Below, piece by piece: positions 1 through 8,708 of a stretch of 64,000 nucleotides of DNA. Location: contig SCSE01000087.1 in the NCBI GenBank assembly GCA_004298015.1, positions 1-64,000 on the forward strand, read 5' to 3'. The translations under genes were made by a program, and so were the position numbers. The notes beneath the pieces are model-generated. The model was given only the letters and a program-made list of their open reading frames with translations, had not been told where the DNA came from and searched no databases. Origin of the DNA: Rhodanobacter sp. (GTDB lineage: Bacteria; Pseudomonadota; Gammaproteobacteria; Xanthomonadales; Rhodanobacteraceae). Each line of letters opens with the position of its first letter. The first letter of the stretch is position 1.

Positions 1-517
1 TCACCCATATCAGATATATTGCCCAAACGGGCATGCTTGGCCCGGCCCTGCGGGCAAGGCGAAGCCCCACCCTCAGCCGGGAACCCCGTTTGGGCAACCC
101 CGACCTATTGCCACCATTATGGTTATCGGAGAACCCCATTTATCCCGAGGGAGGCAGGAACGGATAAAGCCCAAGCAGGGAAGAATCCCAATTATTCCCA
201 ATAGATCGATTATTTCCCTAAATGCGCAAGCCAAATCCCCAATTGAGGCAAATAACCCCGATTGGCACAATTAAAGCCAAATATATGAAAAAACCCAATT
301 TCGCGTTTTTAGCCCCGTGGCGAGCGTTCCGGGGTCGCGGTCGCGCGTTGTAGGCCGATAGGGGCGGGAGAGCCTTACAGGGCGATTTAGAGCGTTTCAG
401 GGGGCATTGCACGCCGAATACGAGCGACCGCATGACCCACATAAAGAAAAGCCCCACCAATGGCAGGGCTTCAAGGTCAGCTTAATTTTCAGGTATGCAT
501 TTTTCCATATCAGACCG
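1..517. other. non-coding end of integrated element
   Basis: I see no convincing gene here. The stretch around 180-300 is AT-richer than the chromosome. It repeats short words such as TCCCAAT and CCCAATT several times within about 120 bases. It lies downstream of the integrase gene and so belongs to the integrated element, whose far end is outside the window. The short open frames here have no recognisable product. The repeated words could be protein-binding sites or simply low-complexity sequence. Confidence 0.5.
449..471 (-). terminator. probable terminator of the integrase gene
   Basis: On the minus strand AAGCCC pairs with GGGCTT around an 11-base loop and is followed by TTTTCTTT. It lies about 50 bases past the integrase stop codon, which fits rho-independent termination. 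The stem is short. Confidence 0.45.
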
Positions 518-2089
518 TCACGCTTCAAGCCGTCCCTTGTTCGCTTTCAACCACGCCCGTTCCTTGGCATGCCAGCGCTTGACCACGCCCGGAGCATCCT
601 TGTGCGGGTTCAGGATAGTCAAGCCTTCATAGCTGACCTTATCCAGCGCCTCCTTGAGCTTCCCCGCCTTGTCGGGTTTCAGATAGGTACGATGGAGCAC
701 GTCGTCGGTGGCTTCCGTAGTGTGCCCTGAAATATCGCCGATGGTCTTGGCGTCAGCCCCGCTATCACGCAAGGCGTTGATGAGCGTATGGCGGAGGCTG
801 TGAAAGGTTACCTCGCGGTCGAGGACACCAACCCGCTTTGTCCTGATAAGGCGATTGAATTGCCTTGATGCTTCCTTGCCGAACTTGTAGTTCTCGCTGA
901 AGAACAGCGGGAACAGATAGGGCTGGCCGGTGCCTTTCATGCGTTCCACATAGGACGCGAAGCCGTAGTTCAGCAGAACTTGTGGAACGGGAAACATACG
1001 GCGGGATGCATCGTTCTTGACGCTTTGCCTGTCCAGGTCATCGGACACCTTGATACACATAAGCCCCTCAACTTCGAGGAGGTCTTCAAGCTGGAGGCTG
1101 GCAATTTCGTTGACCCGACAACCGCAGAACAAGCCAATCATCATCACCCAAAATCGGCACTCTTCGGGAAGGCCGACAATGACGCTATCAGCGAAAATTC
1201 GCTGTAGTTCGTCCAAGGTAAACGGACGCTTCCGCAGGACTTCGCCAGCCGCTACGGCCTTGCGGTTCTTGAACTTCTTGACCAACGCGAAAGGCGACGG
1301 AGGCATGTTGTAAATCTTGGAGCCTTCCGCCCAGCGCCAGAACGCTTTGAGCGTGTCCATGTAGCGATCTTTGGTCCCAGCGGCGATGGTCTTATAACCG
1401 TGGTGTTGCCCATCGTCCAAAGCCAGCCACAGCAGATCCAGACCCAGCGGTCTATCCCCCGCGACGTAACGCCTGAAGTCGGGAGACTTATCGATGTTGG
1501 AGGGCATCATTCCCACCCGCTTCAACACGGCTTCCTTGATGTGTTGAGGGTTGAGCTTGTTTGTCAGGGTTGCCATGTCCACCAGCGACGGCAGGAATGT
1601 GGTCAGGATGAACTTCAAGCGTTGATGCTGATCGGCTTCGACCCCGCTTAATTTCTCGCGGAGGTAGATTTCAACGACCTCCTCCAGACGGTAAACATGT
1701 TCAGGGGCATACGGTTCGTGGGTACGCATGACCGCTTCATAGTTCTTGCGTTCCGTTTCCCGCTTCAACCGCGAATTCACTGCACCCATGAAGGCATCGT
1801 GGATGCCAAGGTCTTTCAGGTCTTGAAGGTCTTCAGGACGGGACGTGTCAAGCGTTACGCCCCCAGCCTTCACAATCAAACCGCCTAATTTCACATCGGA
1901 CACGGAACCCCCTTGTTCAACCGCATAGGCGAAAATTTCCGCTTTCAACCTTGCGACATTTTTGGAAACGAACCCAAGACGCTGGACGAGATACCGACCG
2001 CCGAAGCAATGCTTCAGGCGCAACGGTACATAGACGCGAGCGTAAGCCACGCCTGACCGATAGTAGATGTAAGGCTTCATGCTGGACAC
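518..2089 (-). CDS. site-specific tyrosine recombinase (phage-type integrase)
   Basis: A 523-residue tyrosine recombinase that would integrate and excise the element beside it. The catalytic domain is in the C-terminal third. The first Arg is in GLFCGCRVNEI, the box II motif HSLRH follows, then SGHT supplies the usual second His, and the nucleophile Tyr is in HRTYLKP. All key residues are present. The N-terminal part (YIYYRSGVAYARVYVPLRL) resembles the arm-binding region of integrases that use tRNA sites. The gene reads away from the tRNA-Gly gene, whose 3' end lies 136 bases upstream of the start. Its base composition is lower in GC than the genes to the right, as expected of mobile DNA. The start ATG at 2089 is followed by another at 2080, and I cannot choose firmly between them. 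Confidence 0.9.
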   Translation of the reverse strand: MSSMKPYIYYRSGVAYARVYVPLRLKHCFGGRYLVQRLGFVSKNVARLKAEIFAYAVEQGGSVSDVKLGGLIVKAGGVTLDTSRPEDLQDLKDLGIHDAFMGAVNSRLKRETERKNYEAVMRTHEPYAPEHVYRLEEVVEIYLREKLSGVEADQHQRLKFILTTFLPSLVDMATLTNKLNPQHIKEAVLKRVGMMPSNIDKSPDFRRYVAGDRPLGLDLLWLALDDGQHHGYKTIAAGTKDRYMDTLKAFWRWAEGSKIYNMPPSPFALVKKFKNRKAVAAGEVLRKRPFTLDELQRIFADSVIVGLPEECRFWVMMIGLFCGCRVNEIASLQLEDLLEVEGLMCIKVSDDLDRQSVKNDASRRMFPVPQVLLNYGFASYVERMKGTGQPYLFPLFFSENYKFGKEASRQFNRLIRTKRVGVLDREVTFHSLRHTLINALRDSGADAKTIGDISGHTTEATDDVLHRTYLKPDKAGKLKEALDKVSYEGLTILNPHKDAPGVVKRWHAKERAWLKANKGRLEA

Positions 2090-2105
2090 CCGACCAAGCT
2101 GGGCG

Positions 2106-2153
2106 TTGATAGCCAGCTTGATACGCAGGTTGATACCAAGACTGGTATCAAGA
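2106..2153. repeat. three tandem 12-bp TTGATA repeats plus an inverted copy
   Basis: TTGATA starts at 2106, 2118 and 2130, exactly 12 bases apart. The units read TTGATAGCCAGC, TTGATACGCAGG and TTGATACCAAGA. An inverted copy, TGGTATCAA, lies at 2143-2151 and pairs with TTGATACCA at 2130-2138. The array sits between the integrase start and the tRNA attachment site. That is where integrase arm sites, excisionase sites or an operator over the int promoter would be expected. Confidence 0.7.
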
Positions 2154-2224
2154 CGGAAAAAGTCCCGTCTGGTGCCTTGCTTTTCTTAGCAAAACCAATG
2201 ACTTGATTGGCTTTGGTGTTGAGC

Positions 2225-2298
2225 TGGAGCGGGTGAAGGGAATCGAACCCTCGTCAGTAGCTTGGGAAGCTACAGCTCTACCATTGAGCTACACCCGC
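2225..2298 (-). tRNA. tRNA-Gly (anticodon CCC)
   Basis: The reverse strand reads a complete cloverleaf. The acceptor stem is GCGGGTG/CACCCGC. The D arm contains GCTCAATGGTAGAGC. The anticodon stem GTAGC/GCTAC holds loop TTCCCAA, giving anticodon CCC. The T arm has GGTTCGATTCC, and a genomically encoded CCA lies at 2225-2227. The 3' end faces the integrase, so this tRNA is the likely attachment site of the element on the left. The gene remains intact, as usual when the element restores the 3' end. Confidence 0.95.
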
Positions 2299-2774
2299 GT
2301 CGGCGGACGGATGGTAACCCGGGATCGGTCCGGTTGGAACCGTCCCGTTGCGGAACATCCTGCGCCACCGTCGCTCCTACGGCGCCCGCAAGGGCATACC
2401 TGATTCGCGACGAACCTCGTGATCAGAGGTTGGGAGACTATCGAACGCCTTGGCGAGAGCGTCGCCGCGCGTTCGCGAGAAGGTGCGTAGTGGGCAATCT
2501 GGGAGAGTTTGGTGAGCCAAATGACCCGGATTTACCCGCAGCGCGCCGCCGGCACAGGGATCCGAGGGCGAGTGCGGTCGACGGACGATATCTTCTCCGT
2601 CTCTCGGCCCACTGTCAGCTGAACCGGCATCGCAAGCCTCGCGGCAACTAAGCACGAGCTAACACTGTGGGCGCACATACTTGCAGTGTGTCGAACCCGT
2701 GCCATTTGCCGCACCGGTAAGATGGAATGGCATGATCATGCGATTGCCGGATGGTTCACCGTGAGGAGAACGCC
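2299..2774. other. intergenic region
   Basis: No gene is supported. It contains one degenerate copy of the dispersed inverted-repeat family (2425-2485) and the presumed promoter region of the following gene. Open frames on both strands have no recognisable features. Confidence 0.5.
2425..2485 (+). repeat. dispersed repeat family, degenerate copy 1
   Basis: Starts AGAGGTTGGGAGACTATCGA and continues with ACGCCTTGGCGAGAGCG, matching the left end and core of the copies at 20677 and 37441. The right arm is degraded. It lies between the tRNA gene and the next coding region. Confidence 0.55.
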
Positions 2775-5198
2775 ATGTATGCAGTAGCCCGGAGACTGTC
2801 GGACTTTGCTCGGCGGGTCCGCAAAATCCACCTGCGCGGCCCCTATTTTCGCCGACTCCTGCCCCCGAGAACCATGATGGGCCGGCAAATCGTCGAAAAC
2901 CTGTCCTCACGCAGCCAGATCCGCACCTCGACCGCCAAAGCCCGGCAGCCTCCACGTACTTCCACATTTTTTCAGCACCGCTGGCGGCTCGCCGCGATGA
3001 TCGTGCTCGGCGGCATGATGGGACTGGCCGGCGCACCGTCCCGCGCCGACACCTCGCGCAGCGATCCGCCCAGCCGGGTCGCGCGGCTGTCCTATATTGC
3101 GGGCGATCTGGGCTTTCTGCCGCAGGGCGCGAGGAACTGGAGCGACGCACGCATCAACCGGCCGCTCACCACCGGCGATCGATTGTCCAGCGGACACGAC
3201 GCCCGTGCCGAACTGGAGCTGGGCGGCGGCACCGTGCGCATCGCCGGCGATACCGATCTCGGTTTGCTCGGTCTGAACGGACAACTGGCGCAGTTCGAGC
3301 TGACCCAGGGTGCACTTGAGCTCAGCGTGCGCCAGCTGGCCGCGGGCCAGAGCTATGAGATCGACACGCCCACGGTGGCCGTGGTCATCGACCGACCGGG
3401 ACGCTTCCGGGTCGACATTCAGGACGGCGGTCGCGCCACCCGGGTCACCGCTTTCGCCGGCAACGCCACCGTGTATGGCAGGCATCAAGCCCGACGCACG
3501 ATCTTTGCCGGACGCCGCTACCGCTTCGACGACTCCAGCCTGCAGGTGGTGGAGATCTCCGATATCGGCAGCGAGGACGCGTTCGACTACTGGAGCCAGG
3601 ACCGCGACCGTCGCTACGCCCGGGCAAACCGCCATCGCTACGTCTCGGACCAGGTCGTGGGCTATCAGGATCTGGATCGCTACGGTGGCTGGCAGACCAC
3701 CACCGACTATGGCGCTGTGTGGTTTCCCAACGACGTCGGCAGCGACTGGGCACCCTACCGCGACGGTCATTGGGCCTATATCGCCCCGTGGGGCTGGACC
3801 TGGGTCGACGATTTGCCGTGGGGTTTTGCGCCCTACCACTACGGCCGCTGGGTCTATCTGCGCCGCGGCTGGGGCTGGATTCCCGGCCCGCTCGCGCTGC
3901 AACCGGTGTATGCACCGGCACTGGTGGTATTTGTCGGCGGCGGCTGGTCGGTCGGCGGCGACATCGCGCCGATCGGCTGGTTTCCGCTGGGTCCGGGGGA
4001 AATCTACAACCCGTGGTATCGCGCCAGCCGCAACTACTACACGAATATCAACATCACCAATATCAACATCACGAATATTCACGGCACACCCCGCGAAGGG
4101 CGTCGTCGGGTGATCGACGCCATCGACAAGCACTACCGCTACTACCGTGACGACCGCCCCTACCGCGACCGGCACTACGTCAATCGCGACGAGCCCCACG
4201 CGTTCACCGCGGTGCCGGAAAAGGCCTTCGCCGATGGCCGTCATGTCCGCCGCGAGATGCTGCACCTGGACCGTCATCAACGGGCTGCCGCCAAGGTGCT
4301 GCCGGACGGAACCAGGATGCGGCCGGCTGCCGGCAGCCTGGCCCCGCCGCGCAACTCGCACCTCCGCACGCTGCCGCTGGTGGACTTCCGTCGCAAGGTG
4401 GTGGCGCGGCACCCACCATCACTGCCGCGGGCGGATCGACGGATTGCGCCTGGCCATTCGTTCCGCGGATCGGGGGCCGACCCGGGGCGCCAACTGCGTG
4501 CGCATGTGCAGCTATTGAATCCGCCACCCGACGTCTCAGCGGCACGCACCACACCGGGTCGCCCGACCGCTGGGCGCAGCATCGGCGCCGAGCGGGCCTA
4601 TCGGTCGCACAGCTCGCCGGTCGTCCGCCGTCCGCCAAACCCTCGGGCGGGCGAAGTTCGAGCGCAAGCAATGCAAATCGCACCAGACGCAAGGCGCGCG
4701 GCGGCCCTGCCCTCTGCACGCTATGTCCATCCGCAACCGTTCCGACCCATGCCGGATCGGTACGTCAACTCCAGCGGAACACCCCGCTCGAGGCTTGCCG
4801 CGCCGCGCCAGCAGCCACCGCGCTTTGAGCGCGCAGCCCGGATCCGTCCGACGGCGCCCACCGTGGCTCCGCGGATACAACGCACCGAACCTGCACGCTC
4901 CGGAGCGGATCGCAGCCGCATGCCCGCACCCGCGGCGGCACCCCGCGCCGCGATGCCAGGTTTCGCGCCGCGCGACCGCATACCTGGCTTCCCGGTACGC
5001 CGACCTGCGCGCCCGATAGCGGAACCACGCATGCGGGTCGTTCGCCCCCGTTTCCAACCGGCACCGCGCGCTGTACCGCAGCTCAGACCGCCACCACGAC
5101 CGGCCATGCGAACACCGCAGCAACGGCCTGCCGCAGCACCTGCCGCCAACCCGCGGCAACGGCAGCAGCACCGCGATGGCAACGCGCAACGGCAATGA
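2775..5198 (+). CDS. secreted FecR-like / DUF6600-type protein
   Basis: About 807 residues, of unknown specific role. A hydrophobic stretch ending GAPSRADT (about residues 75-92) looks like a signal peptide but is preceded by some 70 Arg-rich residues. The true start could therefore be the ATG at 2998. I chose 2775 because GAGGAGA lies 7-8 bases upstream. Next comes a FecR-type beta region (SSGHDARAELELGGGTVRIAG). A Trp/Tyr-rich region follows, with repeats such as DWAPYRDGHWAYI, PWGWTWVDDLPWG and YHYGRWVYLRRGWGWIPG, characteristic of DUF6600 proteins. Then come an asparagine/isoleucine repeat (NINITNINITNI) and a 350-residue Pro/Arg-rich tail that is probably disordered. There is no sigma factor or TonB receptor nearby, so it is not an ordinary FecR regulator. 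A surface or periplasmic location is inferred. Confidence 0.75.
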   Translation: MYAVARRLSDFARRVRKIHLRGPYFRRLLPPRTMMGRQIVENLSSRSQIRTSTAKARQPPRTSTFFQHRWRLAAMIVLGGMMGLAGAPSRADTSRSDPPSRVARLSYIAGDLGFLPQGARNWSDARINRPLTTGDRLSSGHDARAELELGGGTVRIAGDTDLGLLGLNGQLAQFELTQGALELSVRQLAAGQSYEIDTPTVAVVIDRPGRFRVDIQDGGRATRVTAFAGNATVYGRHQARRTIFAGRRYRFDDSSLQVVEISDIGSEDAFDYWSQDRDRRYARANRHRYVSDQVVGYQDLDRYGGWQTTTDYGAVWFPNDVGSDWAPYRDGHWAYIAPWGWTWVDDLPWGFAPYHYGRWVYLRRGWGWIPGPLALQPVYAPALVVFVGGGWSVGGDIAPIGWFPLGPGEIYNPWYRASRNYYTNINITNINITNIHGTPREGRRRVIDAIDKHYRYYRDDRPYRDRHYVNRDEPHAFTAVPEKAFADGRHVRREMLHLDRHQRAAAKVLPDGTRMRPAAGSLAPPRNSHLRTLPLVDFRRKVVARHPPSLPRADRRIAPGHSFRGSGADPGRQLRAHVQLLNPPPDVSAARTTPGRPTAGRSIGAERAYRSHSSPVVRRPPNPRAGEVRAQAMQIAPDARRAAALPSARYVHPQPFRPMPDRYVNSSGTPRSRLAAPRQQPPRFERAARIRPTAPTVAPRIQRTEPARSGADRSRMPAPAAAPRAAMPGFAPRDRIPGFPVRRPARPIAEPRMRVVRPRFQPAPRAVPQLRPPPRPAMRTPQQRPAAAPAANPRQRQQHRDGNAQRQ

Positions 5199-5289
5199 GC
5201 GGACGGCAAAGGCGGGTAGCCGATGACACATCCCGGCCACGTCGCTTGCAGAGCCGCGCCGGGTAGTTGAAGCTTCCGGTTTTGGCAAG

Positions 5290-5320
5290 TGCTGACAGCG
5301 GCGCTACGCCGCTGTCAGCA
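5290..5320. terminator. perfect 14-bp hairpin upstream of trmB
   Basis: TGCTGACAGCGGCG at 5290-5303 pairs perfectly with 5307-5320 around the 3-base loop CTA. No T-tract follows. It lies between the DUF6600 gene stop and the trmB start. It may terminate the upstream gene or fold in the trmB leader. Confidence 0.5.
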
Positions 5321-5344
5321 TCGATCAGCCGACCAGGATTTCAC

Positions 5345-6052
5345 ATGAGTGACCGCCCCGACCCCAGCCACAACGACCCCGCGCTCCGCCGCATCCGCAG
5401 TTTCGTATTGCGCGAAGGCCGCATGACCCCGGCCCAGCAGCGCGCCTTCGATACACACTGGGCACAGTACGGCGTTCCCTATCGTGGCGCAGCGCATGAC
5501 TTCGATGCGGACTTCGGCCGTCAGGCACCCCGGGTGCTGGAGATCGGTTTCGGCAACGGCGAGGCACTGGCGTGGGCCAGCGAGCATGACCGGGCCCGGG
5601 ACTTTATCGGGGTCGAGGTACATGGTCCCGGGGTCGGCCGAGTGATGAATGCCCTGGCGGCGCGCGACGCGAAGAACGTGCGGCTGTACCGGCACGACGC
5701 GGTCGAGGTGCTGCAGCACGAAATCGCCCCCGGCCGCCTGGCCGAGGTCCGGATCTGGTTTCCCGATCCGTGGCACAAGAAGCGCCATCACAAACGCCGG
5801 CTGATCCAGCCCGAATTCGTCGCCCTGCTGGCGTCGCGCATGAGCGCCAACGGACTGCTGCACCTTGCCACCGACTGGCAACCGTACGCCGAGCACATGC
5901 TCGATGTGATGGAAGCGGCACCACACTGGCGCAATGAGATCGGCCCTGGACAGTACGCCGGCAAACCGGACTGGCGCATCGAAACCCACTTCGAGCGCCG
6001 CGGGCTGCGGCTCGGTCACGGCGTTCGGGATCTGCTTTACCGCACGCTCTGA
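5345..6052 (+). CDS. trmB: tRNA (guanine-N7-)-methyltransferase
   Basis: A 235-residue S-adenosylmethionine-dependent enzyme that methylates G46 in the variable loop of tRNAs. The SAM-binding motif EIGFGNGEAL is near residue 60, and the family signature PDPWHKKRHHKRRLIQ is near residue 138. Length is typical. The open frame extends 26 codons upstream, but that part overlaps a strong hairpin (5290-5320) and does not belong to the family. I therefore start at ATG 5345, preceded by AGGAT. It appears to be a single-gene unit. Confidence 0.95.
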   Translation: MSDRPDPSHNDPALRRIRSFVLREGRMTPAQQRAFDTHWAQYGVPYRGAAHDFDADFGRQAPRVLEIGFGNGEALAWASEHDRARDFIGVEVHGPGVGRVMNALAARDAKNVRLYRHDAVEVLQHEIAPGRLAEVRIWFPDPWHKKRHHKRRLIQPEFVALLASRMSANGLLHLATDWQPYAEHMLDVMEAAPHWRNEIGPGQYAGKPDWRIETHFERRGLRLGHGVRDLLYRTL

Positions 6053-6347
6053 ACGCCCGGCAAGGCCCGGTCTGTCTTGCGTAGCACGTACGGACTGAAG
6101 CGGTAGCGGCGCTTCCAGAGCACCCTCGATGGTGAAGCACTGCCCGCCAGGGCAGCCACGAAACCATGACATGCAGACAACGCGAGCCAGCCGCTCCATC
6201 TCCGTCCATCAGGCTTCGGTTCACCAGCGCTGTCGCCAGCACGCTTATACTGCGCGACAAACAGGGACAAGTCGGCAGCAGCGTGAGGCATCCACTGCAT
6301 AATCGCATCCACCACCATGGTCGGTTCCCCGGCTGGAACGTCGGCTA

Positions 6348-8189
6348 ATGGGACTGTCCCTCACACCGGAAATGATCCTGGTGCTCGGCCTGGTGGGATT
6401 CACCATGCTGATGCTGGTACTGGAGTGGATCCGCGCCGACATGGTGGCGCTGCTGGTGGTGGTGGTGATCGGCCTGACCGGGCTGCTCCCGTCGGATCGC
6501 GTGTTCAACGGCTTCGCCGGCAACGCGGTGATCGCGATCATGGCGATCATGATCATGGGTGAAGGCCTGGACCGCGCCGGCGTACTCAACCTCACCGCCA
6601 ACTTCGTGATGCGCATGGCACGCGGCATGGAGTCGCGACTCGGCCTGGTGATCAACATGGTCACCAGCCTGTTCAGCGCGGTGATTCCCAGCCAGGCGCT
6701 GGCCGCGTTGATGATTCCGGTCAGCAGCCGGCTTTCAGCACGCACCGGTGTACCGCTCTCGCGCTTGTTGCTGCCGATGGCCTTTTGCATCCTGGCCGCC
6801 ACCAACACCACGCTGATCGCAAATTCGCCGCTGATCGTGCTGAACGATCTGATTGCCAGTGCCAACGTGAACCTGCCACCGGGTGCGCACACGATCCCCA
6901 AGTTCGGCCTGTTCAGCGTGACCCCAATCGGACTGGCGCTGGCCCTGGTCGGCGTACTGTATTTCTATCTGTTCGGCCGCAAGCTACTGCCCGGACACGA
7001 GGACGAACGGCAGAAAGTCACCCCTGGTCGCACCGAGAGCTACTTTGCCGAAACCTACGGCATCGGCGGCGAGACCGCCGAACTGACCGTGACCGCGGAA
7101 AGCCCCTTGGTCGGCATGAGCATCGGCGAGGCCGAACAGCTGCATGACGCACCTCTGATTCTGGCGATCAGGAGCGGCAACGACTCGCGCATGGCGCCGC
7201 CGGTCGATCACGTGATCTGGGTCGGCTCGGTGCTTGGAGTACTGGGCCCGCGCGAGCAACTGACCCAGTTCGCCAACAATCAGCTGTGCCGGCTGTCGAC
7301 GCGCATGCGCCAGCTCGGCGAGCTGTTCAACCCGACCCGCGCCGGCATTTCTGAAGTGGTGATCCCGCCAAGCTCGCGCTTCATCAAGCAGACCGTCGCC
7401 GAGTTGCGCCTGCGCAAGCGCTTCGGCATCTCGGTGCTGGCGATTACCCGCGGCGAGCAGGTGTTCCGCGACGATGTGCGCGAAGTCAGCCTGCGCGCCG
7501 GCGACACCGTGGTGCTGCACAGCAACTGGCGCGATCTGGCGCTGGCGGCTGAAGACAAGGATCTGGTGGTGGTCACCGACATCCCGAAGGAGGAACAGCG
7601 CCCCGGCAAGATCTGGCAGGCGGTGGGATTTTTCGTGATGGCGAAATGCCTGGCGCTGTTCACCAATCTCGATCTGTCGGTGGCGATGATGACCGGCGCG
7701 ATCGGCATGCTGCTGACCGGCGTGCTGAACATGGACGAGGCCTACAAGGCAATCAACTGGAAAACCATTTTCGTCACCGCTTGCCTGATTCCACTGGGTT
7801 GGTCGATGGATGCCACCGGCACCGCCGCGTGGATCGCGCAGGAGGTATTGCAGTATCTGGGTCAGGCATCGCCATGGGTGCTGCAGGCATCCCTGGCCGT
7901 ACTGACGTTGCTGTTCTCGCAAGTGATGTCCAACGTCGGCGCCACCGTGATGATGGTGCCGATCGCAATCAGCGTGGCAGTCGCCACCGGTGGCAACCCG
8001 TCGGCGTATGCGCTGATCGTGGCGGTGTCCTCCTCCAACACCTTCCTGCTCAGCTCCGGCCACCCGGCGCTGATGATGGTCACCGGCCCGGGCGGCTATC
8101 GCAGCAAGGACTTTCTGCGCGTCGGCGCCCCGCTCACCCTGGTGGTGCTTGTCGTGACCCTGATCGGCATCAACCTGATGTTTCGTTGA
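6348..8189 (+). CDS. SLC13-family permease with two RCK_C (TrkA-C) domains
   Basis: A 613-residue inner-membrane protein of the DASS/SLC13 (ArsB-like ion transporter) superfamily. It has about five to six N-terminal membrane segments, then two cytoplasmic RCK_C regulatory domains at roughly residues 235-310 and 325-410. A second membrane bundle fills the C-terminal half. The substrate-site region includes AATNTTLIANSPLIVLNDL in the first half and SNVGATVMMVPIAISVA and SSSNTFLLSSGHPALMM in the second, as expected from the inverted-repeat fold. The substrate is not predictable; sulfate, dicarboxylate or another anion are possible. The start ATG at 6348 directly precedes the first hydrophobic segment. 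It stands alone, with about 295 bases of apparently non-coding DNA upstream. Confidence 0.85.
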   Translation: MGLSLTPEMILVLGLVGFTMLMLVLEWIRADMVALLVVVVIGLTGLLPSDRVFNGFAGNAVIAIMAIMIMGEGLDRAGVLNLTANFVMRMARGMESRLGLVINMVTSLFSAVIPSQALAALMIPVSSRLSARTGVPLSRLLLPMAFCILAATNTTLIANSPLIVLNDLIASANVNLPPGAHTIPKFGLFSVTPIGLALALVGVLYFYLFGRKLLPGHEDERQKVTPGRTESYFAETYGIGGETAELTVTAESPLVGMSIGEAEQLHDAPLILAIRSGNDSRMAPPVDHVIWVGSVLGVLGPREQLTQFANNQLCRLSTRMRQLGELFNPTRAGISEVVIPPSSRFIKQTVAELRLRKRFGISVLAITRGEQVFRDDVREVSLRAGDTVVLHSNWRDLALAAEDKDLVVVTDIPKEEQRPGKIWQAVGFFVMAKCLALFTNLDLSVAMMTGAIGMLLTGVLNMDEAYKAINWKTIFVTACLIPLGWSMDATGTAAWIAQEVLQYLGQASPWVLQASLAVLTLLFSQVMSNVGATVMMVPIAISVAVATGGNPSAYALIVAVSSSNTFLLSSGHPALMMVTGPGGYRSKDFLRVGAPLTLVVLVVTLIGINLMFR

Positions 8190-8264
8190 GCGCTCCGCGC
8201 CGGCGGGGGGATCAGCGTTCGAAAACGGCGTTCGCCGGGTCTCGCGGGTGACCCTGTCGGCGGA

Positions 8265-8651
8265 TCAGTCCTCGGGCAGTAGATCCACCGTGCCGTCTTC
8301 GACCCTGATCCTCACCCGGTGCAACGACTCGCCACGGCAGGGACCGCCCACGCAGGCGCCACTGGCTTGCTCGAAGCTGGCGCCATGCACGGCACATATC
8401 AGGGTGTCCTGCTGGAGCAGGAACTTGCCGGGCGCATAGTCCAGGCGTCGACCGGCATGCGGACAAACATTCAGATAGCCCCATACCTGACCGCCACGAC
8501 GCAACAAAATCACGCTGACCAGCTCGTCGACACCGTCGGCGCCACACAGCCGGGCATCGACCGCAGTCGCTCCGCCATCGGGAATCTCTTGCAGCGGGCA
8601 TAGCCGCTGCGAACGGGTTACTGTCACCATCGGCACTTGTCTCGCGGGCAC
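8265..8651 (-). CDS. Rieske [2Fe-2S] ferredoxin-type protein
   Basis: 128 residues and soluble. The iron-sulfur ligands are plain: CPHAG (Cys-X-His) and, 16 residues after the His, CAVHG (Cys-X-X-His). This is the NirD/ferredoxin type of Rieske domain rather than a membrane-anchored cytochrome bc1 subunit. It probably passes electrons to an oxygenase or reductase, but no such partner lies next to it. The longest frame starts at GTG 8651. ATG 8630 (MVTVTRSQ) is a possible alternative start and would drop seven residues. It is flanked by genes on the opposite strand, so it is a single-gene unit. Confidence 0.85.
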   Translation of the reverse strand: MPARQVPMVTVTRSQRLCPLQEIPDGGATAVDARLCGADGVDELVSVILLRRGGQVWGYLNVCPHAGRRLDYAPGKFLLQQDTLICAVHGASFEQASGACVGGPCRGESLHRVRIRVEDGTVDLLPED

Positions 8652-8708
8652 TAAAGCCCCATGGTTACAAAGCTAAGTCGTTGATTTTACCATACGGATT
8701 TTTAACAC

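Noticed and set aside
5-514. Ten-base direct repeat CCATATCAGA at 5-14 and 505-514 as element boundaries
   Set aside because: It is too short to exclude chance, and the integrase with its tRNA site points to a boundary at the tRNA instead.
2907-4412. 501-codon open frame on the minus strand
   Set aside because: It is the complement of the DUF6600-type gene in GC-rich DNA, and its composition shows no protein features.
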